The notes beneath the pieces are model-generated. The model was given only the letters and a program-made list of their open reading frames with translations. It was not told the DNA's origin and ran no database searches. Shown here piece after piece: positions 16,532-27,256 of a stretch of DNA of 64,000 nucleotides. The position numbers and the translations under genes were made by a program. Position 1 is the stretch's first letter. Each line of letters begins with the position of its first letter. The stretch covers positions 4,340,001 to 4,404,000 of the forward strand of contig NZ_JAANOU010000001.1 of NCBI RefSeq assembly GCF_011758765.1. Reading direction: 5' to 3'. This stretch comes from Amycolatopsis viridis. GTDB taxonomy: Bacteria > Actinomycetota > Actinomycetes > Mycobacteriales > Pseudonocardiaceae.

Positions 16532-19500
16532 CTACCTCACCGTGCTCCGCAGCTGGCGGGCGGCGACGGACAGCGTCGCGAGGTCGAGACGGCCCGACTG
16601 GTTGATCTCGTCGAGCGCGACCCGCGCCCGGGCCAGCCGGGACGCGTTCGTCTTCTCCCACTGCGCGATCTTGCTGTCGGTGTCGTCCTCCGGATCGCTG
16701 TGCCGCAACGCGTCCAGCGTGATCGCCCGCAGCGAGGAGTACACGTCGTCCCGCAGCGACAACCGCGCCAGCGCGTGCCAGCGGTTGCCCCGCTCCAGCG
16801 CGCTGATCGACGTGAGCAGCCGGTCGACGTCCAGGTGCGCGGACAGCGCGTAGTACAGCCGCGCCGCGTCCTCCGGACTGCTCTCCGCGTCCACCCCGGC
16901 CTCCCGGACGGCCAGCTCGGCCACCTCGACGACGTCGAGCAGGCCGTAGGCGTCGAGCAGCGCGCCCACCCGCAGCGCCAGCTCACGCGGCACCCCGGCC
17001 TCCGCGTACCGGTCGGCCTGCTCGCGCACCGCATCGGCCTCGCGGCCACGCAGCAACGTATCGGCCTTCGGCGCCAGCGCGGCGACGACCGGCCCGAACC
17101 GCGAGATCTCCGCGCCGACGGCCAGCGGTTGCGGGCGGTTGGCGAGGAACCAGCGCGCGGCGCGGTCCAGCAAGCGCCGCGACTCCAGCATCATCGCGTC
17201 CTGGACCTCGGTGGGCACCGCGTTGTCCAGGGCGTGGATGTCGTTCCACAGCTCGTTGAGGTTGAACACGCGCGTGACGATCGTGTACGCGCGCACCGCG
17301 TCGGTAGCGGTCGCGTTCATCTCCTCGGCCAGACGGTACGCGTAGGACACGCCCGCACCGTCGACCACTTCGTTCACCAGCAGCGTGGTGATGATCTGCC
17401 GGCGCAGCGGGTGCTCACCGATGCGGTCGCCGAACCGTTCCCGCAGCGGTTGCGGGAAGTACTCCGGCAGGCGCCGCGCGAACACCTCGGCGTCCGGCAG
17501 GTCGCTGGCCAGCAGCTCGTCCTTCAGCTCCAGCTTCACGTGCGCCAGCAGCGTCGCCAGCTCCGGCGAGGTGAGGCCCTGACCGGCCTTCTCCAGCGCC
17601 TGGAACTGCTGCTTGCTGGGCAGCGCCTCCAGCTTGCGGTCCAAGGCCCCGGCCTGCTCCAGGCTCGCGACCAGCCGCGCGTGCACCGGCAGCATCGGCA
17701 CCGCGTGCGCCCGGCTGACGCCGAGCACCCCGTTCTGGTGGTAGTTGTCCGCCAGCACCAGACGGCCGACCTCGTCGGTCATCTCGTGCAGCAGGGCGTT
17801 GCGCTGCTCGCGGTCCAGCGCACCGCTGCTCACCAGGTGGTCGAGCAGGATCTTGATGTTGACCTCGTGGTCGGAGCAGTCCACGCCGGCCGAGTTGTCC
17901 AGCGCGTCCGTGTTGATCTTGCCGCCGGTGCGGGCGAACTCGATGCGCCCCCGCTGCGTCAGGCCCAGGTTGCCGCCCTCACCGACCACCTTGACGCGCA
18001 GCTCGTTGCCGTTCACGCGCACCGCGTCGTTGGCCTTGTCACCGGCGTCGGCGTGGCTTTCCGTCTCTGCCTTGACGTACGTGCCGATGCCGCCGTTCCA
18101 CAGCAGATCCACCGGCGCCAGCAGGATCGCGCGGATCAGGTCGGCCGGCGCGAGCTGCGTGACGTCGTCGGCCAGGCCGAGCGCCTGACGCACCTGCGGC
18201 GACACCGGGATCGTCTTGGCACTGCGGGAGAACACCCCGCCACCCTCGCTGATGAGGGAACGGTCGTAGTCCTCCCACGACGACCGCGGCAGCTCGAACA
18301 GCCGCTTGCGCTCCCGGAACGACGACGCCGCATCCGGGTTCGGGTCGAGGAAGATGTGCAGGTGGTTGAAGGCGGCCACCAGGCGGATGTGCTCGGACAG
18401 CAACATGCCGTTGCCGAACACGTCCCCCGCCATGTCGCCGATGCCGACGACCGTGAAGTCCTCGCTCTGGGTGTCCACACCCAGCTCGCGGAAGTGCCGC
18501 TTCACGCTCTCCCAGGCGCCACGCGCAGTGATGCCCATCGCCTTGTGGTCGTAGCCGATCGACCCGCCCGAGGCGAACGCGTCGCCCAGCCAGAAACCGT
18601 ACTGCGCGGACACCTCGTTGGCGATGTCGGAGAACGTCGCGGTGCCCTTGTCCGCGGCGACCACCAGGTAGTTGTCGTCACCGTCGTACCGGACCACCTC
18701 CTTCGCCGGTACCGTGCGGCCCTCGACGAGGTTGTCGGTGAGGTCGAGCAGGCCGGAGATGAACATGCGGTAGCAGGCGATGCCCTCGGCCAGGTGCGCG
18801 TCGCGATCCACCCCCGGGTCACCGGTGGGCACCGGCGGCCGCTTCACCACGAACCCGCCCTTCGCGCCGACCGGCACGATGACCGCGTTCTTCACCGCCT
18901 GCGCCTTGACCAGGCCCAGGATCTCGGTGCGGAAGTCTTCCCGGCGGTCCGACCAGCGCAGGCCACCGCGGGCGACCGAACCGAACCGCAGGTGCACGCC
19001 CTCCACGCGCGGCGAGTACACGAAGATCTCGAACCGCGGCCGCGGCTCGGGCAGGTCCGGAACGCGCTGCGGGTCCAGCTTGAGCGCCAGGTACGGGCGG
19101 GGACGACCGTCGCCGCCGGTGACCCGGTAGTTGGTGCGCAGCGTCGCGCAGATCACCGACAGCAGGCGCCGCAGGATGCGGTCCTCGTCCAGGCTGGTGA
19201 CGCCGTCGATCATCGTCGAGATCTCGTCGACGAGCGCGTCGGTCTGCGAGTCCTCGGCCGGGTCGGTGGCCAGGTCGAACCGGTGCTCGAACAGCCGCAC
19301 CAGCTCGGTGGCGATGTCGGTGTGGGCGAGAACGGCGCGCTGGATGTACTCCTGCGAATACGGCGTGCCGGCCTGGCGCAGGTACCGGGAGTAGGCCCGC
19401 AGCACCGCCGCCTGACGCCAGGTCAGCCCGGCGCGCAGCACGAGGGCGTTGAAGTCGTCGACCTCGCAGTCGCCCCGCCAGGCAGCGGCGAACGCGTCCT

Positions 19501-21502
19501 GGAACCGTTCCCGAAGGTCGTGCTCGGCGTCGCCGAGATCGGTCAGGCCGATCCGCAACCCGAAGTCGTACACCCAGGATCGGGTGCCGTCCCAGCGGCG
19601 CAGCTCGTAGGGCCGCTCGTCGACGACCTCCAGGCCCATCCGCTGCAGCACGGGCAGCACGGCCGACAGCGTGACCCCCTCACCGAGCAGGTAGAGCTTG
19701 AACCGCCGCTCCCCCGGCTCGGCACCCTCCGGTGTGTAGAACGACATCGCCAGGTCGTCCGGGCCGGACAGGCCCTCCAGCTTGCGCAGGTCCGCCAGCG
19801 CCTCGACCGCGGTGAAGTCCTCCTTGTACGCCTCCGGGAAGATGCCGGAGTAGCGCTGGCCCAGCTCGGTGGCCGACTCCTCGCCCAGGGTGGCGGTGGT
19901 GCGGCCGGCCTCGCCGGCCCGCTCGCGCCGTTCCGCGAGGATCGCCTCGACCATCAGGTCGTCCCAGTTGCGCACCGCGGCGTTGAGCCGCTCCTGGATG
20001 CGCAGCACGTCCGGCTCGACGCGGCTGGCCGGGTCGGTGTGCACGATGAAGTGCACCTGCGCGAGCGCGGTCTCGCCGACGCGTGTGCCGTACTCGAGGT
20101 GGGTGCCCTCGAGCTCGGCGAGCAGGACCTCCTGCATCGCCAGGCGGGAGCGGGTGGTGTAGCGGTCGCGCGGGAGGAACACCAGGCACGAGTAGAAGCG
20201 GCCGAACGTGTCCCGGCGCAGGAACAGCCGCAGCCGACGGCGGTCGGACAGGGTGATCGCGCCGACCGCGGTCGAGTAGAGCGAGTCGAGGTCGGCGGAG
20301 AACAGGTCCGCGCGCGGCCAGTTCTGCAGGACCTCCAGCATGCGCTGACCGGAGTAGGACTCCATCGGGAAGCCGGCGCGGTGGATGACCTCACGCACCT
20401 TGCCGGTCACCACGGGCACGTCGAGGACGTCCTCGTGCAGCGCCGAGGTGGTGAACATGCCGAGGAACCGGTGCTCGCCGGTCACGTTGCCGCGGTCGTC
20501 GAACGTCTTCACGCCCACGTAGTAGGGGTAGACCGGGCGGTTCACCGTGGACGGCGCGCTGGCCTGGGTGAGGACGAGCAGGTGCGGCGCGAGGGCGGTG
20601 GCGGCGCTGTCCGGGCCGGCGGTCAGGCTGCGCGCAGCGAGGCTGTCCTGGCGGAGGACGCCGAGGCCGGAGGCGAGGACGGCCCGCAGGGCCGGCTCGT
20701 CGGTGCCCGGGTCGGGGTCCTCGACCAGTTCGTAGCGGCGGTAGCCGAGGAACATGAAGTGGCCGCGGGCGAGCCACCGCAGCAGGGCGGCACCCTCGCC
20801 CACCTCGTCGGCGGGCAGCGGCGGTGGCGTGGCGTCGAGTTCGGCGGCGAGGCCCTCCGCGGCCTGGATCATCTTGTCGGTGTCCTCGACGACCTCGCGG
20901 ACGTCGCCGAGCACGGACGCGAGGTGGGTGTCCAGCTCGCGAGCGCGGTTGTGGTCGGTGATGAGGTCGATCTCGACGTACATCCAGGACTCGAGCATCG
21001 CCCCGTCCGGCGGGTCCGCGACGTCGGCCGCCGGGTGGACCTTGATCAGCTCGCCGGTGATGTCCCGGGTGACGGCGACGATGGGGTGCACGAGACGCTG
21101 CACCTGGACGCCGTCGCGGGCGAGCTTGGCGGTGATCGAGTCGACCAGGTAGGGCATGTCGTCGGTGACGATCTGCACCACGGTGGCGTCGCGGGTCCAG
21201 CCGTCCTCGGCGGTCGTGGGGTTGAGCAGCCGCACCGCGGGCCGTCCCGGCATGCGCTTGCGGGCGAACTCCTGGTGCGAACGCACCGCGCCGACGAGGT
21301 CGACCGGGTCGTCGCCCAGGATCTCGTCGGCGGGGATGTGGCGGTAGTAAAGGTGGATGAGGTCGGCGATGTCCGGCGCGTGCCGGGCGGCGGCTTCGAT
21401 CAGCTCGTCCCGGATCTGCTCCGGGCTGGCGGGTCGCTGGCGGTTGTCGGGGGCTGTTCCGGACGTGGCTCCGGGGCGGACGGACACTCTTGACGAGCTC
21501 AT
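16532..21502 (-). CDS. gdh: NAD-specific glutamate dehydrogenase, 180-kDa class
   Basis: A 1656-aa NAD-dependent glutamate dehydrogenase of the large L_180 class, oxidatively deaminating glutamate to 2-oxoglutarate and ammonium. It has a long N-terminal ACT-like/regulatory region, the central catalytic domain (GLRWSDRREDFRTEILGLV in part, then VIVPVGAKGGFVVKRPP with the catalytic-lysine loop; EGGNLGLTQRGRIEFA for the nucleotide domain) and a long helical C-terminal region. The ATG at 21502 is chosen over an in-frame TTG nine bases upstream because GGAGAG is properly spaced from the ATG. It heads the operon with the thioesterase. Equivalent to Rv2476c. Confidence 0.95.
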   Translation of the reverse strand: MSSSRVSVRPGATSGTAPDNRQRPASPEQIRDELIEAAARHAPDIADLIHLYYRHIPADEILGDDPVDLVGAVRSHQEFARKRMPGRPAVRLLNPTTAEDGWTRDATVVQIVTDDMPYLVDSITAKLARDGVQVQRLVHPIVAVTRDITGELIKVHPAADVADPPDGAMLESWMYVEIDLITDHNRARELDTHLASVLGDVREVVEDTDKMIQAAEGLAAELDATPPPLPADEVGEGAALLRWLARGHFMFLGYRRYELVEDPDPGTDEPALRAVLASGLGVLRQDSLAARSLTAGPDSAATALAPHLLVLTQASAPSTVNRPVYPYYVGVKTFDDRGNVTGEHRFLGMFTTSALHEDVLDVPVVTGKVREVIHRAGFPMESYSGQRMLEVLQNWPRADLFSADLDSLYSTAVGAITLSDRRRLRLFLRRDTFGRFYSCLVFLPRDRYTTRSRLAMQEVLLAELEGTHLEYGTRVGETALAQVHFIVHTDPASRVEPDVLRIQERLNAAVRNWDDLMVEAILAERRERAGEAGRTTATLGEESATELGQRYSGIFPEAYKEDFTAVEALADLRKLEGLSGPDDLAMSFYTPEGAEPGERRFKLYLLGEGVTLSAVLPVLQRMGLEVVDERPYELRRWDGTRSWVYDFGLRIGLTDLGDAEHDLRERFQDAFAAAWRGDCEVDDFNALVLRAGLTWRQAAVLRAYSRYLRQAGTPYSQEYIQRAVLAHTDIATELVRLFEHRFDLATDPAEDSQTDALVDEISTMIDGVTSLDEDRILRRLLSVICATLRTNYRVTGGDGRPRPYLALKLDPQRVPDLPEPRPRFEIFVYSPRVEGVHLRFGSVARGGLRWSDRREDFRTEILGLVKAQAVKNAVIVPVGAKGGFVVKRPPVPTGDPGVDRDAHLAEGIACYRMFISGLLDLTDNLVEGRTVPAKEVVRYDGDDNYLVVAADKGTATFSDIANEVSAQYGFWLGDAFASGGSIGYDHKAMGITARGAWESVKRHFRELGVDTQSEDFTVVGIGDMAGDVFGNGMLLSEHIRLVAAFNHLHIFLDPNPDAASSFRERKRLFELPRSSWEDYDRSLISEGGGVFSRSAKTIPVSPQVRQALGLADDVTQLAPADLIRAILLAPVDLLWNGGIGTYVKAETESHADAGDKANDAVRVNGNELRVKVVGEGGNLGLTQRGRIEFARTGGKINTDALDNSAGVDCSDHEVNIKILLDHLVSSGALDREQRNALLHEMTDEVGRLVLADNYHQNGVLGVSRAHAVPMLPVHARLVASLEQAGALDRKLEALPSKQQFQALEKAGQGLTSPELATLLAHVKLELKDELLASDLPDAEVFARRLPEYFPQPLRERFGDRIGEHPLRRQIITTLLVNEVVDGAGVSYAYRLAEEMNATATDAVRAYTIVTRVFNLNELWNDIHALDNAVPTEVQDAMMLESRRLLDRAARWFLANRPQPLAVGAEISRFGPVVAALAPKADTLLRGREADAVREQADRYAEAGVPRELALRVGALLDAYGLLDVVEVAELAVREAGVDAESSPEDAARLYYALSAHLDVDRLLTSISALERGNRWHALARLSLRDDVYSSLRAITLDALRHSDPEDDTDSKIAQWEKTNASRLARARVALDEINQSGRLDLATLSVAARQLRSTVR

Positions 21503-22064
21503 CTCAGGCAACTCTCCACCGAGTCTGATCGCGCGCGTGACGCTGAACGAACACCACCATAACCAGATCGTAAATCGTGCTCACGCCGGACCATCGGATC
21601 GTTGAATCGATGCACAATCGAGGCACCGATGCGGGGTACTTCTGCCGTGCCCGTACCCGGGTCGGCCGTCGCTCGGCTCCCGGGTGAACCGCTGCCTGCT
21701 CACGCCCGACGGCTCGTTATTGCGCCACGAAGTACGTGCCCCCGCCCCACCCGCCTCGTGCTCGGGTAGGTGTGCAGAGCGTCACCCGGCCGCATCCACG
21801 GCGCGGCCGACGACGTGGCCAGAGCCACAACCGGCCGTCCCAACGGCTCGCGCCTCAGCACATCTGACGCCCCGCACCCGGCCACTTGGCCCCGCGTGTT
21901 CCCGGCCGCAGCGATCTCCGGGTGGCGCACGGCCCACCGGCGCGGCGCAACCGCCCGGACCGAAGCGCGGGCGTCCCGGTGCCACCGGCTCGGCGCCGCG
22001 CCGCCACCACCGATCCGGCTTCGCGGCCGCCCCAGCAGCACCGCAAGCCGGGTAGCGGCGCGGG
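21503..22064. other. 562-bp intergenic region, no gene seen
   Basis: Lies between gdh (start) and the 913-aa hypothetical (stop), both on the minus strand, so it should contain the gdh promoter. The first 120 bp next to gdh are clearly AT-richer than the surroundings, consistent with a promoter/leader. The remaining 430 bp are GC-rich with open frames lacking any recognisable protein character or ribosome-binding sites. Confidence 0.5.
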
Positions 22065-24806
22065 TCAGCGGTCGCCGCGGTGGCGGCCGTTCCCGGGCTC
22101 CGCTCCGTTGCGCCCGTAACCGTTGACGGGCCGCGGCTCGGACACCGATTGGTTACCGAGTCGCTTCACGAGTGCCGCCGCACTGGCCGTGCCGGCCTGG
22201 TGTTCCGCGAGGGCGCGGGCAAGCAGGTCGGCGAGGCCCGCGTCCTCGGGCAGGTCGTCGTCGGGCACCCCGGACAGCTCACGGCCGAACGGTTCGCCGA
22301 GATCGTCGTCCCGGAGCACGGGTGCGCTCGTGAACGGGGTGCCGGACGCGCCGGTGGTCGTTCCGGTGTCCGAATCCCCGGACTCGTCCCACGGTGCCAG
22401 CGACGGTGGCAGCCGCAGCCGCGGCAACCAGTTGTCGATGACCGGCATGCCCGGCGCGGGCTCGGTCGTGCCGCGGGTCTTCCCCTCCGGCTCGTCCTTG
22501 CGCAGCGGAGACACCTCGGCGCGGCCGACCGGCTCGGCGTCCGCACTCAACCAGGACTCGACGGCCGAGGGGCTGCCCCGCCCGTGCGAGGCACGCGCAT
22601 CGCCGGCTTCCCGCGCGGCCTGTCCGCGCCCGAGGAAGTCCAGAATGGATTCGACCCGTCCCGTCGGCTCCCAGTTCGCCTGCGCCGCGGCGAGGTGCCT
22701 GCGCGGCTCAGCGCTGTCCGCGGCGCCCGTCGCCGCACGCCCCTCGGAACCCGGATGCGCCTCAGCACCAAGCCGGCTCGACTCCCCATCGGCTGCTTCC
22801 CGCCGGGCGGCTCCGAGGTCGGCCTCATCATGCCCGGCAGGCCCGAACGACGCCTCCTCCCGCACTGGGACCGCCGCGCCCGGCCCGTCACGGCCGGTGG
22901 TCTCGTCGCTCGCCGGGGCGGTCAGACCACGGCTCAGCTCGTCGTGGGCAGCGGACCGGGCGCTTTCGGTGCGCGCCGCGGCTTCCTGGCCGTCGTCCTC
23001 GGCACGGCGGCGGCCACGGGATTCCGGCCGCTCCGGCTCTCCGGAACCGGCTGCCCGGCGGCGGCCCCCGCCCGCGCCGCCGCTGACGCCGAGCCGGTCC
23101 AGCACACTCCGCGCCGCGACGGACCCGTGCTCCGCATCGTGCCGGGTCTTCCGGGGCACCCGTGCGCCGGATCCCGGGTCTGCGTCGGCCGAGGCGACCG
23201 ATTCCGCGGATTGCTGCCGCTCGTCCGCTCGCCGGCGGCCGCCCGGTGCCGACGGCACGGCTTCCGCGGCGTGCTCTGCTCGTGCGGCCGGTATCCCGGG
23301 CCGGGGGACCTCCGCGACGACGTCCGACCGGTGACGCCGCGCCTCGCCCGCGCGCGCTGTCCCGGGTACGTCCATCCGCCGGGCCTGCTCGACCACCGCG
23401 CTCTCGGCCGGGCGCGCCGGGTGCACGGCCTCCGTCGATGGCTCCTGCGCCGCACGCTCGTCAGCGGGCTCGGGTGCCAGGGCCCACCGGGACCGTCCGC
23501 CTGCCGCGGTCTCCACCGCCTCCTGGGGCCCGGACGCCGCTGCTTCCACCTCGGCACCCGGTTCCCGGCTCGCCACGACCTTCGGCTCGGGCACGGAGAG
23601 CGGCGCGACCGAGACCGAAGCCGTCGCACTCCCGGACGCCGAACCCAGCACGAGGTCCAGGTCGACCTCGGCGTGCCCGCCGCCACCGAACTCGCCCGCC
23701 AGCAGGCCCACCGCTTGACGCCGGGCCCGCGCGTGCACGTGCTCGGCGGCCCGTGCCAGTTGGAGGCACTCGATCGCCTCGGCGTAGCGGCCGAGACGCT
23801 CCTCCACGTGCGCCAGCTCCGTCCACAGCCGCGCCGTCAGCGCGTACAGCTCGTGCCGCTCGGTGGCGTGCACGGCGTCACGCAGCATCCGCGCGGCTGC
23901 CTCCACACTCCCGGCGGGCAGCAGCACGCGGGTGGCGACCGCCATCCGCAGCCACCCCGCCGGAGCGACGGACGCCGCCCGCGCCGGCTCGTCGAGCAAC
24001 GGCTGCGCGATCTCCAGCGCGTTCGCGCCGTCACCGCGATCCAGTAGTGCGCACACGAGCTGCAACACCAACCGGATCCGCACCACCCCACCGTCGTGCT
24101 GCGCATCCTCGAGCTGATCGAGGAAACCGAGCCCGGTCCGCGCCGCGTCGGCGGCACCGATGACGTCCCCGTGCCGGCGACGGTGCGCCGCCACCGCAAC
24201 CCGCAGCAACGAGCGCGCCAGCAGGCGGCCGTCGCCGTCCAGGTCTTCGTCGACGCCGCACAACCGGTCGGCCTCCGCCAGTGTCCGGTCCAGTTCGGGT
24301 TTGCGCCCGAACTGCGACAGGCAGCCGACCAGCTGGCTCAACGCCGCCGCCTTGCGGACACCACCGAACTCCGGCGCGTCCAGCACCGGTCGCAACGCGG
24401 CGAGCCCCGTCAAGGGTGCGCCGACGCTGCGGGCGCAGATCGCGAGGTCGGTGCGCAGCTGCGCGGCCAGGGTCGTCTGCCCCGTCTCCTCCGCAGCACG
24501 CAGAGCGGCCACGGCCCGGCCCACCGTCGGTGCCCGGAGACCGAGCCGCACCCGGGCGGACACCGCGAGCCCCTCACCCCGGACCCACAGCTCCTCCGTC
24601 CCGGCAGTCTCGGCCAGAGCCGCGGCCCGCTCACCGAGCACGAGCGTCAGTTCGGGTGCACGCACCTCGAAGTCGGCGGCCTGGTCGAGCAGGTGCTCGA
24701 CCGCCGCGATCTCCGTGCTCCGGCCACCGCCCTGGAGGCGCGGCCGGCTGTGGTGGGTGGCTGCCAAGAGGACTCCGCTTCCGTGTCGGCTCGAGCGTGC
24801 TAGCAC
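22065..24806 (-). CDS. Large hypothetical: helical-repeat N-terminus, disordered middle
   Basis: A 913-aa protein I do not recognise. Residues about 30-375 are Ala/Leu/Arg-rich helical pairs (for example RAPTVGRAVAALRAAEETG and YAEAIECLQLARAAEHVHA) resembling TPR repeats as found in transcription regulators. About 380-790 are low complexity and charged (Glu, Arg, Pro, Ala, Ser), probably disordered. The last 120 residues contain NWLPRLRLPPSLAPW and acidic DDDLPEDAGLADLLARALAEH segments that look like short binding motifs. The GTG start is 12 nt after the ettA stop, so it is an ettA operon partner. No signal peptide or membrane span. Confidence 0.68.
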   Translation of the reverse strand: MLARSSRHGSGVLLAATHHSRPRLQGGGRSTEIAAVEHLLDQAADFEVRAPELTLVLGERAAALAETAGTEELWVRGEGLAVSARVRLGLRAPTVGRAVAALRAAEETGQTTLAAQLRTDLAICARSVGAPLTGLAALRPVLDAPEFGGVRKAAALSQLVGCLSQFGRKPELDRTLAEADRLCGVDEDLDGDGRLLARSLLRVAVAAHRRRHGDVIGAADAARTGLGFLDQLEDAQHDGGVVRIRLVLQLVCALLDRGDGANALEIAQPLLDEPARAASVAPAGWLRMAVATRVLLPAGSVEAAARMLRDAVHATERHELYALTARLWTELAHVEERLGRYAEAIECLQLARAAEHVHARARRQAVGLLAGEFGGGGHAEVDLDLVLGSASGSATASVSVAPLSVPEPKVVASREPGAEVEAAASGPQEAVETAAGGRSRWALAPEPADERAAQEPSTEAVHPARPAESAVVEQARRMDVPGTARAGEARRHRSDVVAEVPRPGIPAARAEHAAEAVPSAPGGRRRADERQQSAESVASADADPGSGARVPRKTRHDAEHGSVAARSVLDRLGVSGGAGGGRRRAAGSGEPERPESRGRRRAEDDGQEAAARTESARSAAHDELSRGLTAPASDETTGRDGPGAAVPVREEASFGPAGHDEADLGAARREAADGESSRLGAEAHPGSEGRAATGAADSAEPRRHLAAAQANWEPTGRVESILDFLGRGQAAREAGDARASHGRGSPSAVESWLSADAEPVGRAEVSPLRKDEPEGKTRGTTEPAPGMPVIDNWLPRLRLPPSLAPWDESGDSDTGTTTGASGTPFTSAPVLRDDDLGEPFGRELSGVPDDDLPEDAGLADLLARALAEHQAGTASAAALVKRLGNQSVSEPRPVNGYGRNGAEPGNGRHRGDR

Positions 24807-24818
24807 GGGCTCACCCGC

Positions 24819-26495
<1,677 letters not shown>

Positions 26496-26591
26496 GCCCA
26501 CGATCGTAGAGCCGCGCCGGCCACGACCGAACGCCGGTCACCATCCCGCGACGCAGAGTCAACCCTCGGTCACCGTCAAGCACCGGAGGCG

Positions 26592-27089
26592 TCACGGGCC
26601 CAGGCCTCCGCCCGGCGCGGCGAGAGCCGGCCGCGGCGCACGTACCGACCCGTTCGCCAGGGCGTCGACGGTGGCGCCGGAAGGGTCCCACGACGGGATC
26701 CCGGACGGCACAACGGGTTCGGGTCGTGGCGGCCGCCGCAGGGAGACGTCGCAGTGGGCGAGCTTGGGTCCGATCGCGAAAGCCTCGAGTTCGAGTTGAG
26801 CACGAGCCGCGCCGGTCTCCGCATCGCCGCCGCGCAGCCGGCCGTGGACCACGACCGGATCGCCCCGGCGCAGCGCGCTTGCCACCGAAGACGCCGGGCC
26901 CCGCCGGCAGACGACCCGCACCGAGAACCGCCTGCCCGGCCCCCATTCCGGTCTGTGCCGGTCGAACCGGCGCTCGTCGCTGCGCGCCCGGAAGATCGCC
27001 AGGTCGTGCCCGTCCCGTCCCACCCGCTCGACCGTGACGTCGCTGGTCATCGTGCCCACCACGGTCACCGTCATCTCCCCGATCGCCAT
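26592..27089 (-). CDS. Single-stranded DNA-binding protein paralogue (Rv2478c-like)
   Basis: A 165-aa OB-fold protein of the SSB family, probably the second actinobacterial SSB (SsbB type) rather than the essential SsbA. OB strands are TVTVVGTMTSDVTVERV, LAIFRARSDERRFD, RRFSVRVVCRRGPASSVASAL (in part) and GDPVVVHGRLR. The C-terminus is Pro/Gly-rich and lacks the acidic DDDIPF-like tip that recruits repair proteins. It lies between ettA and the CtaG/CopD gene, equivalent to Rv2478c. The upstream region carries DnaA-box-like sites. Confidence 0.85.
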   Translation of the reverse strand: MAIGEMTVTVVGTMTSDVTVERVGRDGHDLAIFRARSDERRFDRHRPEWGPGRRFSVRVVCRRGPASSVASALRRGDPVVVHGRLRGGDAETGAARAQLELEAFAIGPKLAHCDVSLRRPPRPEPVVPSGIPSWDPSGATVDALANGSVRAPRPALAAPGGGLGP

Positions 27090-27181
27090 CGCCGTGCTCC
27101 CTTCCTCGTCGTTCCCGGCCTCTCACCAGGGTGCCCCGGAAACGCACGATCGGAAGGAAGCGCGCAAAATCGATGGAAATC

Positions 27182-27209
27182 TGTGGATGATTTCGAGCGA
27201 TGTGGACAA
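27182..27209 (-). promoter_or_regulatory. Two DnaA-box-like 9-mers upstream of ssb
   Basis: On the minus strand TTGTCCACA (27201-27209) is a perfect actinobacterial DnaA box and TCATCCACA (27182-27190) differs by one base from TTATCCACA. They are 10 bp apart, same orientation, about 95-120 bp upstream of the ssb start. Confidence 0.45.
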
Positions 27210-27256
27210 CTCGCCGGGAAAACCGGCGACGTCGGCGAAACTGTCGCAGCGTCGTG

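Noticed and set aside
16367-21493. 1708-codon open frame on the plus strand opposite gdh
   Set aside because: It is the antisense shadow of the 180-kDa glutamate dehydrogenase; high GC content keeps the complementary frame open. Its product has no domain and is Arg/Val/Gln-biased.
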